Assembly (NCBI GenBank): GCA_004195315.1
Contig: SDWL01000078.1
Coordinates: 1-8,334, forward strand
DNA from: Lutibacter sp.
GTDB lineage: Bacteria > Bacteroidota > Bacteroidia > Flavobacteriales > Flavobacteriaceae
Reading direction: 5' to 3'
Length of the DNA: 8,334 nucleotides
A model generated the notes under the pieces. The model saw only the letters and a program-made list of their open reading frames with translations. It made no database searches and was not told the DNA's origin. Below, piece by piece: positions 1 to 6,187 of the stretch (the stretch's first letter is position 1; the number at the start of each line of letters is the position of its first letter). The position numbers were made by a program, and so were the translations under genes.

Positions 1-19
1 AGATGTGTATAAGAGACAG
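1..19 (+). other. Tn5 mosaic-end adapter (library artefact)
   Basis: The first 19 bases are AGATGTGTATAAGAGACAG, an exact match to the Tn5 transposase mosaic end used in tagmentation (Nextera-type) libraries. The same sequence appears inverted at the other end of the window. It is not genomic: the minus-strand gene that begins at 1230 reads straight into it, and the adapter would add six foreign residues (S V S Y T H) to that protein. Genomic sequence begins at base 20. Confidence 0.97.
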
Positions 20-1230
20 ATTTAATGTCATTATTTTCATAAGAATATTGATACAAAATACCTTTCCCAATCATTAATAAATGACTCTCTAATGGAATTA
101 CATCAAAAGTATTGATATTTTGAAAGTGGTTTAATAGTACAATATTATTTACATCGGTTTTATCATATACTTTCAAACCCGCATCTCCATCGCAAATAAA
201 TAATTTATCCTCTTTTACGCCCAATCCATATGGACCTTCCATTGAATATGATTTTTCTAAAACAGGATTTTTAATATCTGAAATATCTACAATTTGTAAA
301 CTGCTTTCAAAAGCACCACAAGAATTACCCGCACGTAAAGTTATGTATGCATAATTATCATCTACAACTACAGGGTCACATGCTGTACCGTGCTGAAATT
401 CTGAAACAAATTGTGGAGTATTTGGCTCAGAAATATCATAAATATACATTCCAGACATACTTCCCAAAAACAAATATTGATTTAGACTAAAAATGGTTTC
501 AATATCAAAACCAGCATAAACAGATTCTAACTTACTTGGTGTATTTAAATCATGGATGTCAAAAATATGTATAGAATGGCTGTCAACAGCATATAAATAC
601 GAGTTAACAATTTTAAAACGCGCTAATGAACCACCCTGACCTGTTGTGTTTCCAATTTCAGATGAAGCTAAATCCATCACATTATCAAAGTACATATGCT
701 CATCATTAATTTCTCTTTTTTCACGTGTAATTACCCAATCTATAACAACACTATTTTGTGTATTTAACTCTTGCCAATTTATAGCCTCTGCATTTTGAGG
801 CATGTTGTAATAATACGGAAAAACATCTTTTAATCTATTCACTAATTTTATATTATTGATATCTGAAATATCAAAAACTAACAAATCAATAAAACTATCA
901 GCATATAAAAAATTATTTTTAACTGAAATATCTACATTACCATGTATTTTTAAAAATGAAATTTTAACTGGATTTTTCAAGATTTTTATTATTAATTATA
1001 TGTATTCCTTTGTTTTTATCATTTACAAAAATATACTTGTTGTAATTGTAAATTTTTCCTGATTCTTCAATTATTTTTGGAGGTAAAATATCTACCGATT
1101 CTCTTAATTCATCAAAACTAAGTAACACTGGTGATGCTAAATTATAATATTCATATTTGTCGTCTTTTGTGCACGATGTGAAAAATATTAGAATTAATAA
1201 TGTTGACAAAAAAAACTGTTTAGTTTTCAT
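20..1230 (-). CDS. LVIVD-repeat secreted lipoprotein, 3' truncated and frameshifted
   Basis: Lipoprotein of unknown function, probably exported to the periplasm or outer membrane. The ATG at 1228-1230 opens a signal peptide (MKTK, then a hydrophobic stretch) with lipobox FTSC and lipidated Cys20. The mature part has repeated units of the LVIVD / beta-propeller type: KGIHIINNKN, LLVFDISDINN, HSIHIFDIHD, GMYIYDISEPNTP, LQIVDISDIKNP and GLKVYDKTDVNN. The frame that starts at 1230 stops at 964-966 after 88 codons. A second frame, open from 971 down to the left edge (about 317 codons, no stop), continues the repeats without a break. Removing one T from the T5 run at 973-977 joins them as NNKNLENPVKIS, a normal repeat junction. 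The gene is thus about 403 residues in the window, with its C-terminus beyond the adapter. It may be a sequencing or PCR error or a real broken gene. The family call is from repeat pattern; the ligand is unknown. Confidence 0.8.
973..977 (-). other. Frameshift site in homopolymer
   Basis: This is a run of five T on the plus strand (five A in the sense of the gene). Upstream codons read N-N-K-N-L-E and then run into K-S-S-stop. With four A the reading becomes L-E-N-P-V-K-I-S-F-L, which restores the LVIVD-type repeat and joins a 317-codon open frame. Single-base indels in homopolymers are a common error class, so the break may not be biological. Confidence 0.85.
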
Positions 1231-1255
1231 AATAAAAAAATTTAGAGCCTTTTTT

Positions 1256-1284
1256 CAAATTATAAATTTAACCTAAAAACACAA
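1256..1284 (-). promoter_or_regulatory. Possible promoter of the LVIVD lipoprotein gene
   Basis: On the minus strand a TTG (plus-strand CAA at 1282-1284) is followed after 18 bases by ATAATTTG (1256-1263). This resembles the Bacteroidota pattern TTG-N19-TAnnTTTG but misses the TA of the -7 box. It lies about 25 bases before the ATG, which would give a short leader. It is a weak match in an AT-rich stretch. Confidence 0.3.
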
Positions 1285-1304
1285 TTAATTAACTAAAAAC
1301 ATTC

Positions 1305-1317
1305 TGCCAATATGTCA
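1305..1317. promoter_or_regulatory. TGNCA-N3-TGNCA motif upstream of miaB
   Basis: TGCCA (1305-1309) and TGTCA (1313-1317) are separated by ATA. TGNCA is its own reverse complement apart from the centre base, so the pair looks like a dimer-binding site. It sits 20-32 bases upstream of the miaB -7 element, where an activator or an upstream promoter contact would be expected. The function is inferred from position only. Confidence 0.3.
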
Positions 1318-1336
1318 CATTTCTGAAAAAATCAAT

Positions 1337-1344
1337 TATCTTTG
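1337..1344 (+). promoter_or_regulatory. Bacteroidota -7 element of the miaB promoter
   Basis: TATCTTTG is a full match to the Bacteroidota primary-sigma -7 consensus TAnnTTTG. No clear TTG -33 box lies at the usual distance. Transcription would start around 1349-1352, leaving a leader of only about a dozen bases before the ATG at 1363. This placement rules out the upstream TTG codon at 1342 as the miaB start, because that codon lies inside the promoter element. Confidence 0.6.
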
Positions 1345-1362
1345 CAGCTGAATAAAAGATTT

Positions 1363-2796
1363 ATGAGTCAAGATAAAGTAATCGTAGAAAAAAATCAAGG
1401 TCAGGCGCTATTGACCGAACAAATAAAAGGTAACAGCAAAAAACTATATATAGAAAGTTATGGCTGCGCTATGAATTTAAACGATAGTGAAATTGTAGCT
1501 GCAATATTATCTGAACAAGGATATAACACCACCCATTTAATTGAAGAAGCTGATTTGGTTTTGGTAAATACATGTTCAATTAGAGAAAAAGCCGAACAAA
1601 CTGTTCGTAAACGTTTAGAAAAATACAATGCTGTAAAAAAGATAAATCCCAGAATGAAAGTTGGGGTTTTAGGCTGTATGGCAGAACGTTTAAAAGAAAA
1701 GTTTTTAGAAGAAGAAAAAATAGTTGATTTAGTTGTTGGACCAGATGCTTACAGAGATTTACCAAACTTATTAGAAGAAGTAAAAACTGGTAGAGATGCT
1801 GTAAACGTACTATTATCAAAAGAAGAAACGTATGGAGATGTTTCTCCAATTCGTTTAAATTCAAATGGAGTTTCTGCATTTGTATCTATTACTAGAGGTT
1901 GTGATAATATGTGTACTTTTTGTGTAGTTCCGTTTACTCGCGGGCGAGAACGCAGTAGAGAACCAAAAAGTATTTTAGAAGAAATCAAGAAACTTAGTGA
2001 GCAAAATTACAAGGAAATTACACTATTAGGTCAAAATGTGGATAGTTACCTTTGGTATGGTGGTGGATTAAAAAAAGACTTCAAAAATGCTTCTGAAATT
2101 GCGCAAACTACAGCAATTAGTTTTGCTGAATTACTAGATATGGTTGCTGTTACATATCCAAAAATAAGAATTCGATTTTCTACATCCAATCCTCAGGATA
2201 TGAATTTAGATGTAATTTATACCATGGCAAAACACGAGAATATTTGTAATTACATACACTTACCTGTTCAATCTGGAAGTACTTCAGTATTAAAAAGAAT
2301 GAATAGACAGCATACGCGTGACGAGTACATTGAATTAATTGATAACATTAAAAAAATAATTCCTGATTGCGCTTTATCACAAGATATGATGACTGGCTTT
2401 TGTGGTGAAACTGAAGAAGAACATCAAGAAACATTAAGTTTGTTAGAACATGTAAAATACGACTTCGGTTTTATGTTTGCGTATTCTGAACGACCTGGAA
2501 CTCCAGCAGCTAAAAAAATGGAAGATGATATTCCGCTTGCAATTAAAAAAAGACGTTTAGCTGAAATAATTGTAGTGCAACAAAAACACAGTTTATACCA
2601 TTTAGAACAATTTGTTGGAAAAACTGTTGAAATTTTAATAGAAGGGTCATCAAAAAAATCTGATGCACACTGGAAAGGTAGAAACTCACAAAATGCTGTT
2701 GCTGTTTTCCCAAAAGGAGATGAAAAAATTGGTGATTTTGTAAACGTTTATATTGAAGAATGTACTTCAGCAACGCTTCTTGGAAAAAGAATTTAA
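1363..2796 (+). CDS. miaB: tRNA-2-methylthio-N6-dimethylallyladenosine synthase MiaB
   Basis: Cytoplasmic radical-SAM methylthiotransferase that turns i6A37 into ms2i6A37 in tRNAs reading UNN codons, stabilising codon-anticodon pairing. The 477-residue protein has the family's three parts. The N-terminal UPF0004/MTTase domain carries three cluster-binding cysteines: Cys35 in SYGCAMN, Cys71 in VNTCSIREKA and Cys105 in LGCMAE. The radical-SAM core has CxxxCxxC at Cys180, Cys184 and Cys187 (TRGCDNMCTFC, followed by VPFTRGRERSR). A C-terminal TRAM RNA-binding domain spans about residues 416-477. Length is normal for MiaB and all six cysteines are present, so it should be active. The ATG at 1363 is preferred over an in-frame TTG at 1342 that overlaps the promoter. 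The paralogue RimO is excluded by the tRNA-type motif set, including NTCSIREKAE and FTRGRERSR. It is the first gene of the plus-strand run, and the next gene begins 4 bases after its stop. MiaA, which makes its substrate, is not in the window. Confidence 0.96.
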   Translation: MSQDKVIVEKNQGQALLTEQIKGNSKKLYIESYGCAMNLNDSEIVAAILSEQGYNTTHLIEEADLVLVNTCSIREKAEQTVRKRLEKYNAVKKINPRMKVGVLGCMAERLKEKFLEEEKIVDLVVGPDAYRDLPNLLEEVKTGRDAVNVLLSKEETYGDVSPIRLNSNGVSAFVSITRGCDNMCTFCVVPFTRGRERSREPKSILEEIKKLSEQNYKEITLLGQNVDSYLWYGGGLKKDFKNASEIAQTTAISFAELLDMVAVTYPKIRIRFSTSNPQDMNLDVIYTMAKHENICNYIHLPVQSGSTSVLKRMNRQHTRDEYIELIDNIKKIIPDCALSQDMMTGFCGETEEEHQETLSLLEHVKYDFGFMFAYSERPGTPAAKKMEDDIPLAIKKRRLAEIIVVQQKHSLYHLEQFVGKTVEILIEGSSKKSDAHWKGRNSQNAVAVFPKGDEKIGDFVNVYIEECTSATLLGKRI

Positions 2797-2800
2797 AACT

Positions 2801-4036
2801 ATGGAATCATTACAAGCAATAAAACAACGCTTTGAAATTATTGGAAACGATATTCATTTAAACCGAGCGATTGAAAAAGCAATAAGAGTTTCTCCAACTG
2901 ATATTTCTGTATTAGTTACTGGCGAAAGCGGTGTTGGTAAAGAAAGTATTCCAAAAATAATTCATAATTTATCACATCGTAAGCACGCAAAGTATATTGC
3001 TGTAAACTGTGGTGCAATTCCTGAAGGAACTATTGACAGCGAACTTTTTGGTCATGAAAAAGGATCATTTACGGGAGCAAATGTTGCACGTAAAGGTTAT
3101 TTTGAAGTAGCTGATGGTGGTACAATTTTTTTAGATGAAGTTGGAGAATTACCTTTAACTACACAAGTTAGATTGTTGCGTGTATTAGAAAATGGAGAGT
3201 TTATTAAAGTTGGCTCTTCACAAGTAGAAAAAACAAATGTTCGTATTGTTGCTGCAACTAACTTAAATATGCACGGAGCTATTGGAAAAGGAAAATTTAG
3301 AGAAGATTTATACTATCGTTTAAGTACTATTGAAATACACTTACCTCCATTACGTGATCGTTTAGCTGATATTCATTTGTTATTCAGAAAATTTGCAGCA
3401 GATTTTGCTCAAAAATATAAAATGCCAACTGTTAGACTTTCTAATAGTGCTATAAAAATGTTAGAAAATTATGGTTTTCCTGGAAATATTCGTCAGTTGC
3501 GCAACATCGCTGAGCAAATTTCAGTAGTTGAAGAAAATAGAGAAATTTCTTCAGAAAATCTGCTACAATATTTACCTAATAAAGGAACAAATCTACCTTC
3601 AGTTATAGATCAAAAAAGTTCAAATAGCAATTTTGCCAACGAACGAGATATCATGTACAAAGTTTTGTTTGATATGCGAAATGATATTAATGATTTAAAA
3701 AAATTAACGCTTGATATATTGAAAAGTGGTGATACTGATAAAGTTCAAGAAGAAAACAAAAGCCTTATTAAAAAAATATACAAAGAAGATTCTTCAGAAT
3801 TAGAAAATGAGAATCAAGTTGAACTAGTTCGTATTAATGAAAAATTTAATTTTGATGACGATTATGAATTCGCTGAAACTATTGATGATGATGAAAGTTT
3901 ATCAATTCAAAGTAAAGAAATTGAATTAATTAAAAAATCGTTAGAAAAAAACCAAGGTAAACGAAAACTGGCTGCAAAAGAATTAGGTATTTCTGAACGA
4001 ACATTATATCGCAAAATAAAACAATACGATTTATAG
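2801..4036 (+). CDS. Sigma-54-dependent transcriptional activator (AAA+ with Fis-type HTH)
   Basis: Bacterial enhancer-binding protein of 411 residues that uses ATP hydrolysis to open sigma-54 promoters. The AAA+ domain starts almost at the N-terminus: Walker A GESGVGKES (41-49), the sigma-54 contact loop as GSFTGA (88-93; the usual form is GAFTGA), Walker B TIFLDE (Asp112, Glu113), the arginine-finger region FREDLYYRL (166-174), LPPLRDR (181-187) and GFPGNIRQLRN (225-235). A linker of about 130 residues, rich in acidic residues, leads to a Fis-like helix-turn-helix at about 372-411, containing AAKELGISERTLYRKIKQ. There is no receiver, GAF or PAS domain, so the activator must be controlled by its amount, by a partner protein or through the linker. 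The ATG at 2801, 4 bases after miaB, is preferred; an in-frame ATG at 2753 lies inside miaB and would add 16 residues unlike the family. Its target genes are not shown by the sequence. Translational coupling to miaB is likely. Confidence 0.93.
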   Translation: MESLQAIKQRFEIIGNDIHLNRAIEKAIRVSPTDISVLVTGESGVGKESIPKIIHNLSHRKHAKYIAVNCGAIPEGTIDSELFGHEKGSFTGANVARKGYFEVADGGTIFLDEVGELPLTTQVRLLRVLENGEFIKVGSSQVEKTNVRIVAATNLNMHGAIGKGKFREDLYYRLSTIEIHLPPLRDRLADIHLLFRKFAADFAQKYKMPTVRLSNSAIKMLENYGFPGNIRQLRNIAEQISVVEENREISSENLLQYLPNKGTNLPSVIDQKSSNSNFANERDIMYKVLFDMRNDINDLKKLTLDILKSGDTDKVQEENKSLIKKIYKEDSSELENENQVELVRINEKFNFDDDYEFAETIDDDESLSIQSKEIELIKKSLEKNQGKRKLAAKELGISERTLYRKIKQYDL

Positions 4037-4046
4037 TTTAAATAAT

Positions 4047-4054
4047 TAACTTTG
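4047..4054 (+). promoter_or_regulatory. Possible internal promoter before lptE (-7 element)
   Basis: TAACTTTG matches TAnnTTTG in full and lies in the 53-base gap between the sigma-54 activator gene and lptE, the only sizeable gap within the plus-strand run before secG ends. No TTG is visible at -33. If used, it would give lptE, the TPR gene and secG transcription independent of miaB, with a leader of about 30 bases. Confidence 0.4.
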
Positions 4055-4089
4055 AATTGAATTCATAAAAACAAGTTTAAAACATTTTA

Positions 4090-4596
4090 ATGAAAAAATT
4101 TAGTTACACCATTTTATTTCTATTCCTAATTGTTACACAAAGTTGTGGTATTTACTCATTCACTGGAACAAATTTACATCCAGATGTAAAAACAGTACAA
4201 ATAGATTATTTTCCAAACAATGCTATTTTGGTTGAACCTTCTTTAAGTCAGAAATTTACTTTAGATTTTCAAGATTTATTTACAACACAAACCAATTTAA
4301 CTTTGGTAAAATCGGGTGGAGACTTACAATTTGAAGGAGAAATTACAGGGTATAAAATAAACCCTATGACTGCTACAGCACAGCAAACTGCTGCTCAAAA
4401 CAGATTAACAATTACTGTAAATGTTCGCTTTTTTAACAATAAACTAGAAGAAGATAATTTTGAAAAAACGTTTTCTCACTATTATGATTATGATGCGAAC
4501 GGGCAGTTAACAGGTGGAATATTAGATGATGCTTTTGATGAAATTTTGGAACGCATAACACAAGATATTTTTAATGCTTCAGTAGCAAAGTGGTAA
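4090..4596 (+). CDS. lptE: LptE-like LPS-assembly lipoprotein
   Basis: Outer-membrane lipoprotein of 168 residues, expected to plug and assist LptD in inserting lipopolysaccharide into the outer leaflet. The signal peptide (MKKFSYTILFLFLIV) ends in lipobox TQSC with lipidated Cys19, followed by GIYSFTG, the hallmark start of Bacteroidota LptE-family proteins (the family is related to DUF4136-like and LptE folds). The mature part reads as a compact alpha/beta domain: VKTVQIDYFPNNA, then a helix with SQKFTLDFQDLF, then GGDLQFEGEITGYK and the beta-strand RLTITVNVRFFNN, ending in a long C-terminal helix (DDAFDEILERITQDIFN). Length fits the family. It lies 53 bases after the sigma-54 activator gene and 4 bases before the TPR gene, in the same run as secG, which fits an envelope-biogenesis unit. 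LptD is not in the window. The call is by recognition of the N-terminal pattern and gene order. Confidence 0.87.
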   Translation: MKKFSYTILFLFLIVTQSCGIYSFTGTNLHPDVKTVQIDYFPNNAILVEPSLSQKFTLDFQDLFTTQTNLTLVKSGGDLQFEGEITGYKINPMTATAQQTAAQNRLTITVNVRFFNNKLEEDNFEKTFSHYYDYDANGQLTGGILDDAFDEILERITQDIFNASVAKW

Positions 4597-4600
4597 TTTA

Positions 4601-5389
4601 ATGAATCGTTCTCAATACATAAATACATTACAAAATTCTGAGGATATAGATACCTTAAAAGCTCAACAATTAGAAGAAATTGTTAGTGAGTTTCCTTATT
4701 TTCAATCTGCAAGAGCATTATTATTAAAAGGACTTAACAAAACAAATAGTTATAAATACAACCCAACATTAAAGAAAACTGCTGCTTACACCATTGATAG
4801 AAGAGTACTTTTTAACTTTATTACATCTCCACTTTTCATTAATAAAACAACATCGAAAACTGAAGTGTTTGAAAATCTTGAAATTATTGACAATGAAACT
4901 ATTAAAGTACTGCATAAAAAAATATCAGATACTCTTGCTTCTGAAGTTAAAGAAATTAAAAATCAAGAAGAAGAAATTGAAGAAGTAACACAAAAAGCAA
5001 CTGAAGTATTACAAATTGGAAAACCAATTCCATTTAACAGTGCTGAACCACATTCATTTAATGAATGGATGCAATTAATTAGTCATAAACCAATTGTTAG
5101 AGAAGAAAAAAAGAATGATAAATTTAGCGTTATAGACAAATTTATTGATTCAAATCCGAAAATAAAAGCTGTGGATAAAAATGCTGTGAATTTCGATGTA
5201 TCTATTGAAAGCTCTGAAGAAAATGAGAGTTTAATGACTGAAACTTTAGCTAAAGTTTACTTAGAACAAAAGAAGTATGATAATGCAATTAAAGCATATC
5301 ACATTTTATGTTTGAAATATCCAGAAAAAAGTAGTTTCTTTGCAGACCGAATTAAAGCAATAAAAATTTTACAAAGAAACAAGTCATGA
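4601..5389 (+). CDS. TPR-containing protein of unknown function
   Basis: The function is not known. The 262-residue protein has no signal peptide and no membrane segment, so it is probably cytoplasmic. The N-terminal part is helical (MNRSQYINTLQNS, then EEIVSEFPYFQSARALLLKGL) and resembles the start of conserved Bacteroidota proteins found between lptE and secG. The middle (about 105-130) is rich in Glu and Lys and is probably a linker or coiled segment. Near the C-terminus, about 212-243, one TPR-like helix pair is visible (TLAKVYLEQKKYDNAIKAYH, ending KYPE), with the L-A-x-x-Y and A-I-x-x-Y spacing of the repeat. One repeat is few for a classic TPR scaffold, though earlier degenerate helices may pack with it. 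It starts 4 bases after lptE, and its TGA overlaps the secG ATG by 4 bases (ATGA), so translational coupling to secG is likely. A role in secretion or envelope assembly is inferred from context only. Confidence 0.85.
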   Translation: MNRSQYINTLQNSEDIDTLKAQQLEEIVSEFPYFQSARALLLKGLNKTNSYKYNPTLKKTAAYTIDRRVLFNFITSPLFINKTTSKTEVFENLEIIDNETIKVLHKKISDTLASEVKEIKNQEEEIEEVTQKATEVLQIGKPIPFNSAEPHSFNEWMQLISHKPIVREEKKNDKFSVIDKFIDSNPKIKAVDKNAVNFDVSIESSEENESLMTETLAKVYLEQKKYDNAIKAYHILCLKYPEKSSFFADRIKAIKILQRNKS

Positions 5390-5730
5390 CGTATACATTA
5401 TTTTTAATTCTAATTATGATCGTAGCATTTTTGCTAATTCTAATTATTATGGTGCAAAATCCTAAAGGTGGAGGGTTATCTTCTTCTTTTGGTGGAGGTG
5501 GAACACAAGCATTAGGTGGAGTTCAAAATACTACTAACTTTTTAGACAAAAGTACTTGGACGCTATCAATAGTATTACTTGCGCTGATTTTATTATCAAA
5601 TTTTGTAGCGCCAAAAGTAAATGCAATCGATACAAGTTCAGAAATTGAAAACACACTTGAAAATCGTGTAGTTCAAGATGCTCCAGTTTTACCTGAAGCA
5701 ACTACAACTTTAAAAGATTCAGCTCAATAA
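5386..5730 (+). CDS. secG: Preprotein translocase subunit SecG
   Basis: Small inner-membrane subunit of the SecYEG channel that helps SecA-driven export. The 114-residue protein has two transmembrane helices, at about 3-23 and 57-75. Between them is the family's cytoplasmic signature: MVQNPKGGG (22-30), a Gly/Ser-rich loop SSSFGGGGTQALGG (32-45) and then NTTNFLDKSTW. The tail of about 39 residues after the second helix is polar and probably disordered, as in other Bacteroidota SecG. The ATG overlaps the stop of the TPR gene in an ATGA tetranucleotide. It is the last gene of the run; a strong hairpin terminator follows 23 bases after the stop. Confidence 0.95.
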   Translation: MTYTLFLILIMIVAFLLILIIMVQNPKGGGLSSSFGGGGTQALGGVQNTTNFLDKSTWTLSIVLLALILLSNFVAPKVNAIDTSSEIENTLENRVVQDAPVLPEATTTLKDSAQ

Positions 5731-5753
5731 TATTAAAAAATATAAGATATTAT

Positions 5754-5790
5754 AATGCCAATGTGGATGACACGTTGGCATTTTTGTTTT
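5754..5790 (+). terminator. Rho-independent terminator after secG
   Basis: Arms 5754-5765 (AATGCCAATGTG) and 5771-5782 (CACGTTGGCATT) pair over 12 bp with one T-G wobble around a 5-base loop (GATGA). The hairpin is followed by a T-rich tract (TTTTTGTTTT). It closes the miaB-secG run and separates it from groESL. Confidence 0.9.
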
Positions 5791-5817
5791 CATTAATTTC
5801 ATTTAAAAGTACATTTG
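5783..5817 (+). promoter_or_regulatory. groES promoter, Bacteroidota type
   Basis: TACATTTG (5810-5817) is a full match to the -7 consensus TAnnTTTG. TTTG at 5783-5786 can serve as the -33 box with a 23-base spacer, at the long end of the usual range. The -33 box lies in the T-tract of the secG terminator, so terminator and promoter overlap. Transcription would start near 5822-5825, giving a leader of about 65 bases before groES. Confidence 0.55.
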
Positions 5818-5837
5818 TCAGTTTTATAGAACTGGCA
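5816..5837. promoter_or_regulatory. Imperfect inverted repeat at the groES start site (possible operator)
   Basis: TGTCAGTT (5816-5823) and AACTGGCA (5830-5837) form an 8-base inverted repeat with one mismatch around a 6-base spacer. It begins in the last bases of the -7 element and covers the predicted transcription start, a classic repressor position. As RNA it could also form a small hairpin at the 5' end of the leader. It is not CIRCE. The outer TGTCA and TGGCA are of the same TGNCA form seen upstream of miaB. Confidence 0.4.
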
Positions 5838-5848
5838 CACTTTTGGGG
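5833..5848 (+). promoter_or_regulatory. Sigma-54-like -24/-12 element before groES (weak)
   Basis: TGGCAC (5833-5838) is an exact sigma-54 -24 box. At the canonical spacing the -12 box reads TGGGG where TTGCW is expected, so the key GC is replaced by GG. One base closer it reads TTGGG. The match is therefore half perfect and half poor. It would start transcription near 5858, about 30 bases before the groES ATG. It is listed because a sigma-54 activator is encoded three genes upstream of secG's end. Confidence 0.25.
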
Positions 5849-5889
5849 AGTTTAATTCTCATAATTCATAAATTTTAAACCAATTAAAA

Positions 5890-6168
5890 ATGAGTAAAAA
5901 TACTATTAAACCATTAGCCGACAGAGTTTTAGTAAAACCTCTTGAAGCAGAAACTACAACTGCTTCAGGGCTTATAATTCCTGATTCAGCAAAAGAAAAA
6001 CAACAAGAAGGAACTGTAATAGCAGTTGGTAATGGAACAAAAGATGAGCCAATGACTGTAAAAGTTGGTGATACTGTTTTATTTGGTAAATATGCAGGTT
6101 CTGAACTGGTTTTAGATGGTACTGAATATTTAATCATGAGAGAGTCTGATATTTTAGCAATTATTTAA
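5890..6168 (+). CDS. groES: Co-chaperonin GroES (Hsp10)
   Basis: Heptameric lid of the GroEL folding chamber, acting in the cytoplasm. The 92-residue length is typical. The N-terminal strand KPLADRVLVKP (7-17) is followed by the mobile loop, about 19-31, with the GroEL-binding hydrophobic triplet Leu28-Ile29-Ile30 (SGLIIP). Then come EGTVIAVGNG, VKVGDTVLFGKYAG and the C-terminal ESDILAI, all family signatures. The start is preceded by an A-rich stretch (AATTAAAAA) instead of a Shine-Dalgarno, as is usual in Bacteroidota. It lies 19 bases before groEL and is certainly co-transcribed with it. The upstream region carries a TAnnTTTG promoter and an inverted repeat but no CIRCE element. Confidence 0.98.
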   Translation: MSKNTIKPLADRVLVKPLEAETTTASGLIIPDSAKEKQQEGTVIAVGNGTKDEPMTVKVGDTVLFGKYAGSELVLDGTEYLIMRESDILAII

Positions 6169-6187
6169 TAGTTTAAAAATAAAAAAA

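Noticed and set aside
964..985. Programmed ribosomal frameshift in the LVIVD lipoprotein gene
   Set aside because: There is no slippery heptamer of the X-XXY-YYZ kind, no downstream structure, and the joint lies in a plain A5 run. An indel is simpler.
856..1062. Plus-strand 68-codon frame opposite the lipoprotein gene
   Set aside because: It is an antisense shadow across the frameshift region, with AT-driven Ile/Phe/Tyr content and no recognisable domain.
1342..1362. TTG start giving a seven-residue longer MiaB
   Set aside because: The codon overlaps the -7 promoter element and the extra residues (MQLNKRF) are not expected in the family.
1580..1988. Minus-strand open frames inside miaB, and similar ones inside groES and groEL
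   Set aside because: They are Leu/Phe-rich or low-complexity antisense readings of strongly conserved genes, with no family features of their own.
2753..2800. Earlier ATG for the sigma-54 activator, overlapping the end of miaB
   Set aside because: It would add 16 residues encoded out of frame inside miaB's TRAM domain. The ATG at 2801 follows miaB by 4 bases and gives a normal N-terminus.
5816..5837. CIRCE/HrcA operator in front of groES
   Set aside because: The inverted repeat does not match TTAGCACTC-N9-GAGTGCTAA in half-site or spacing.
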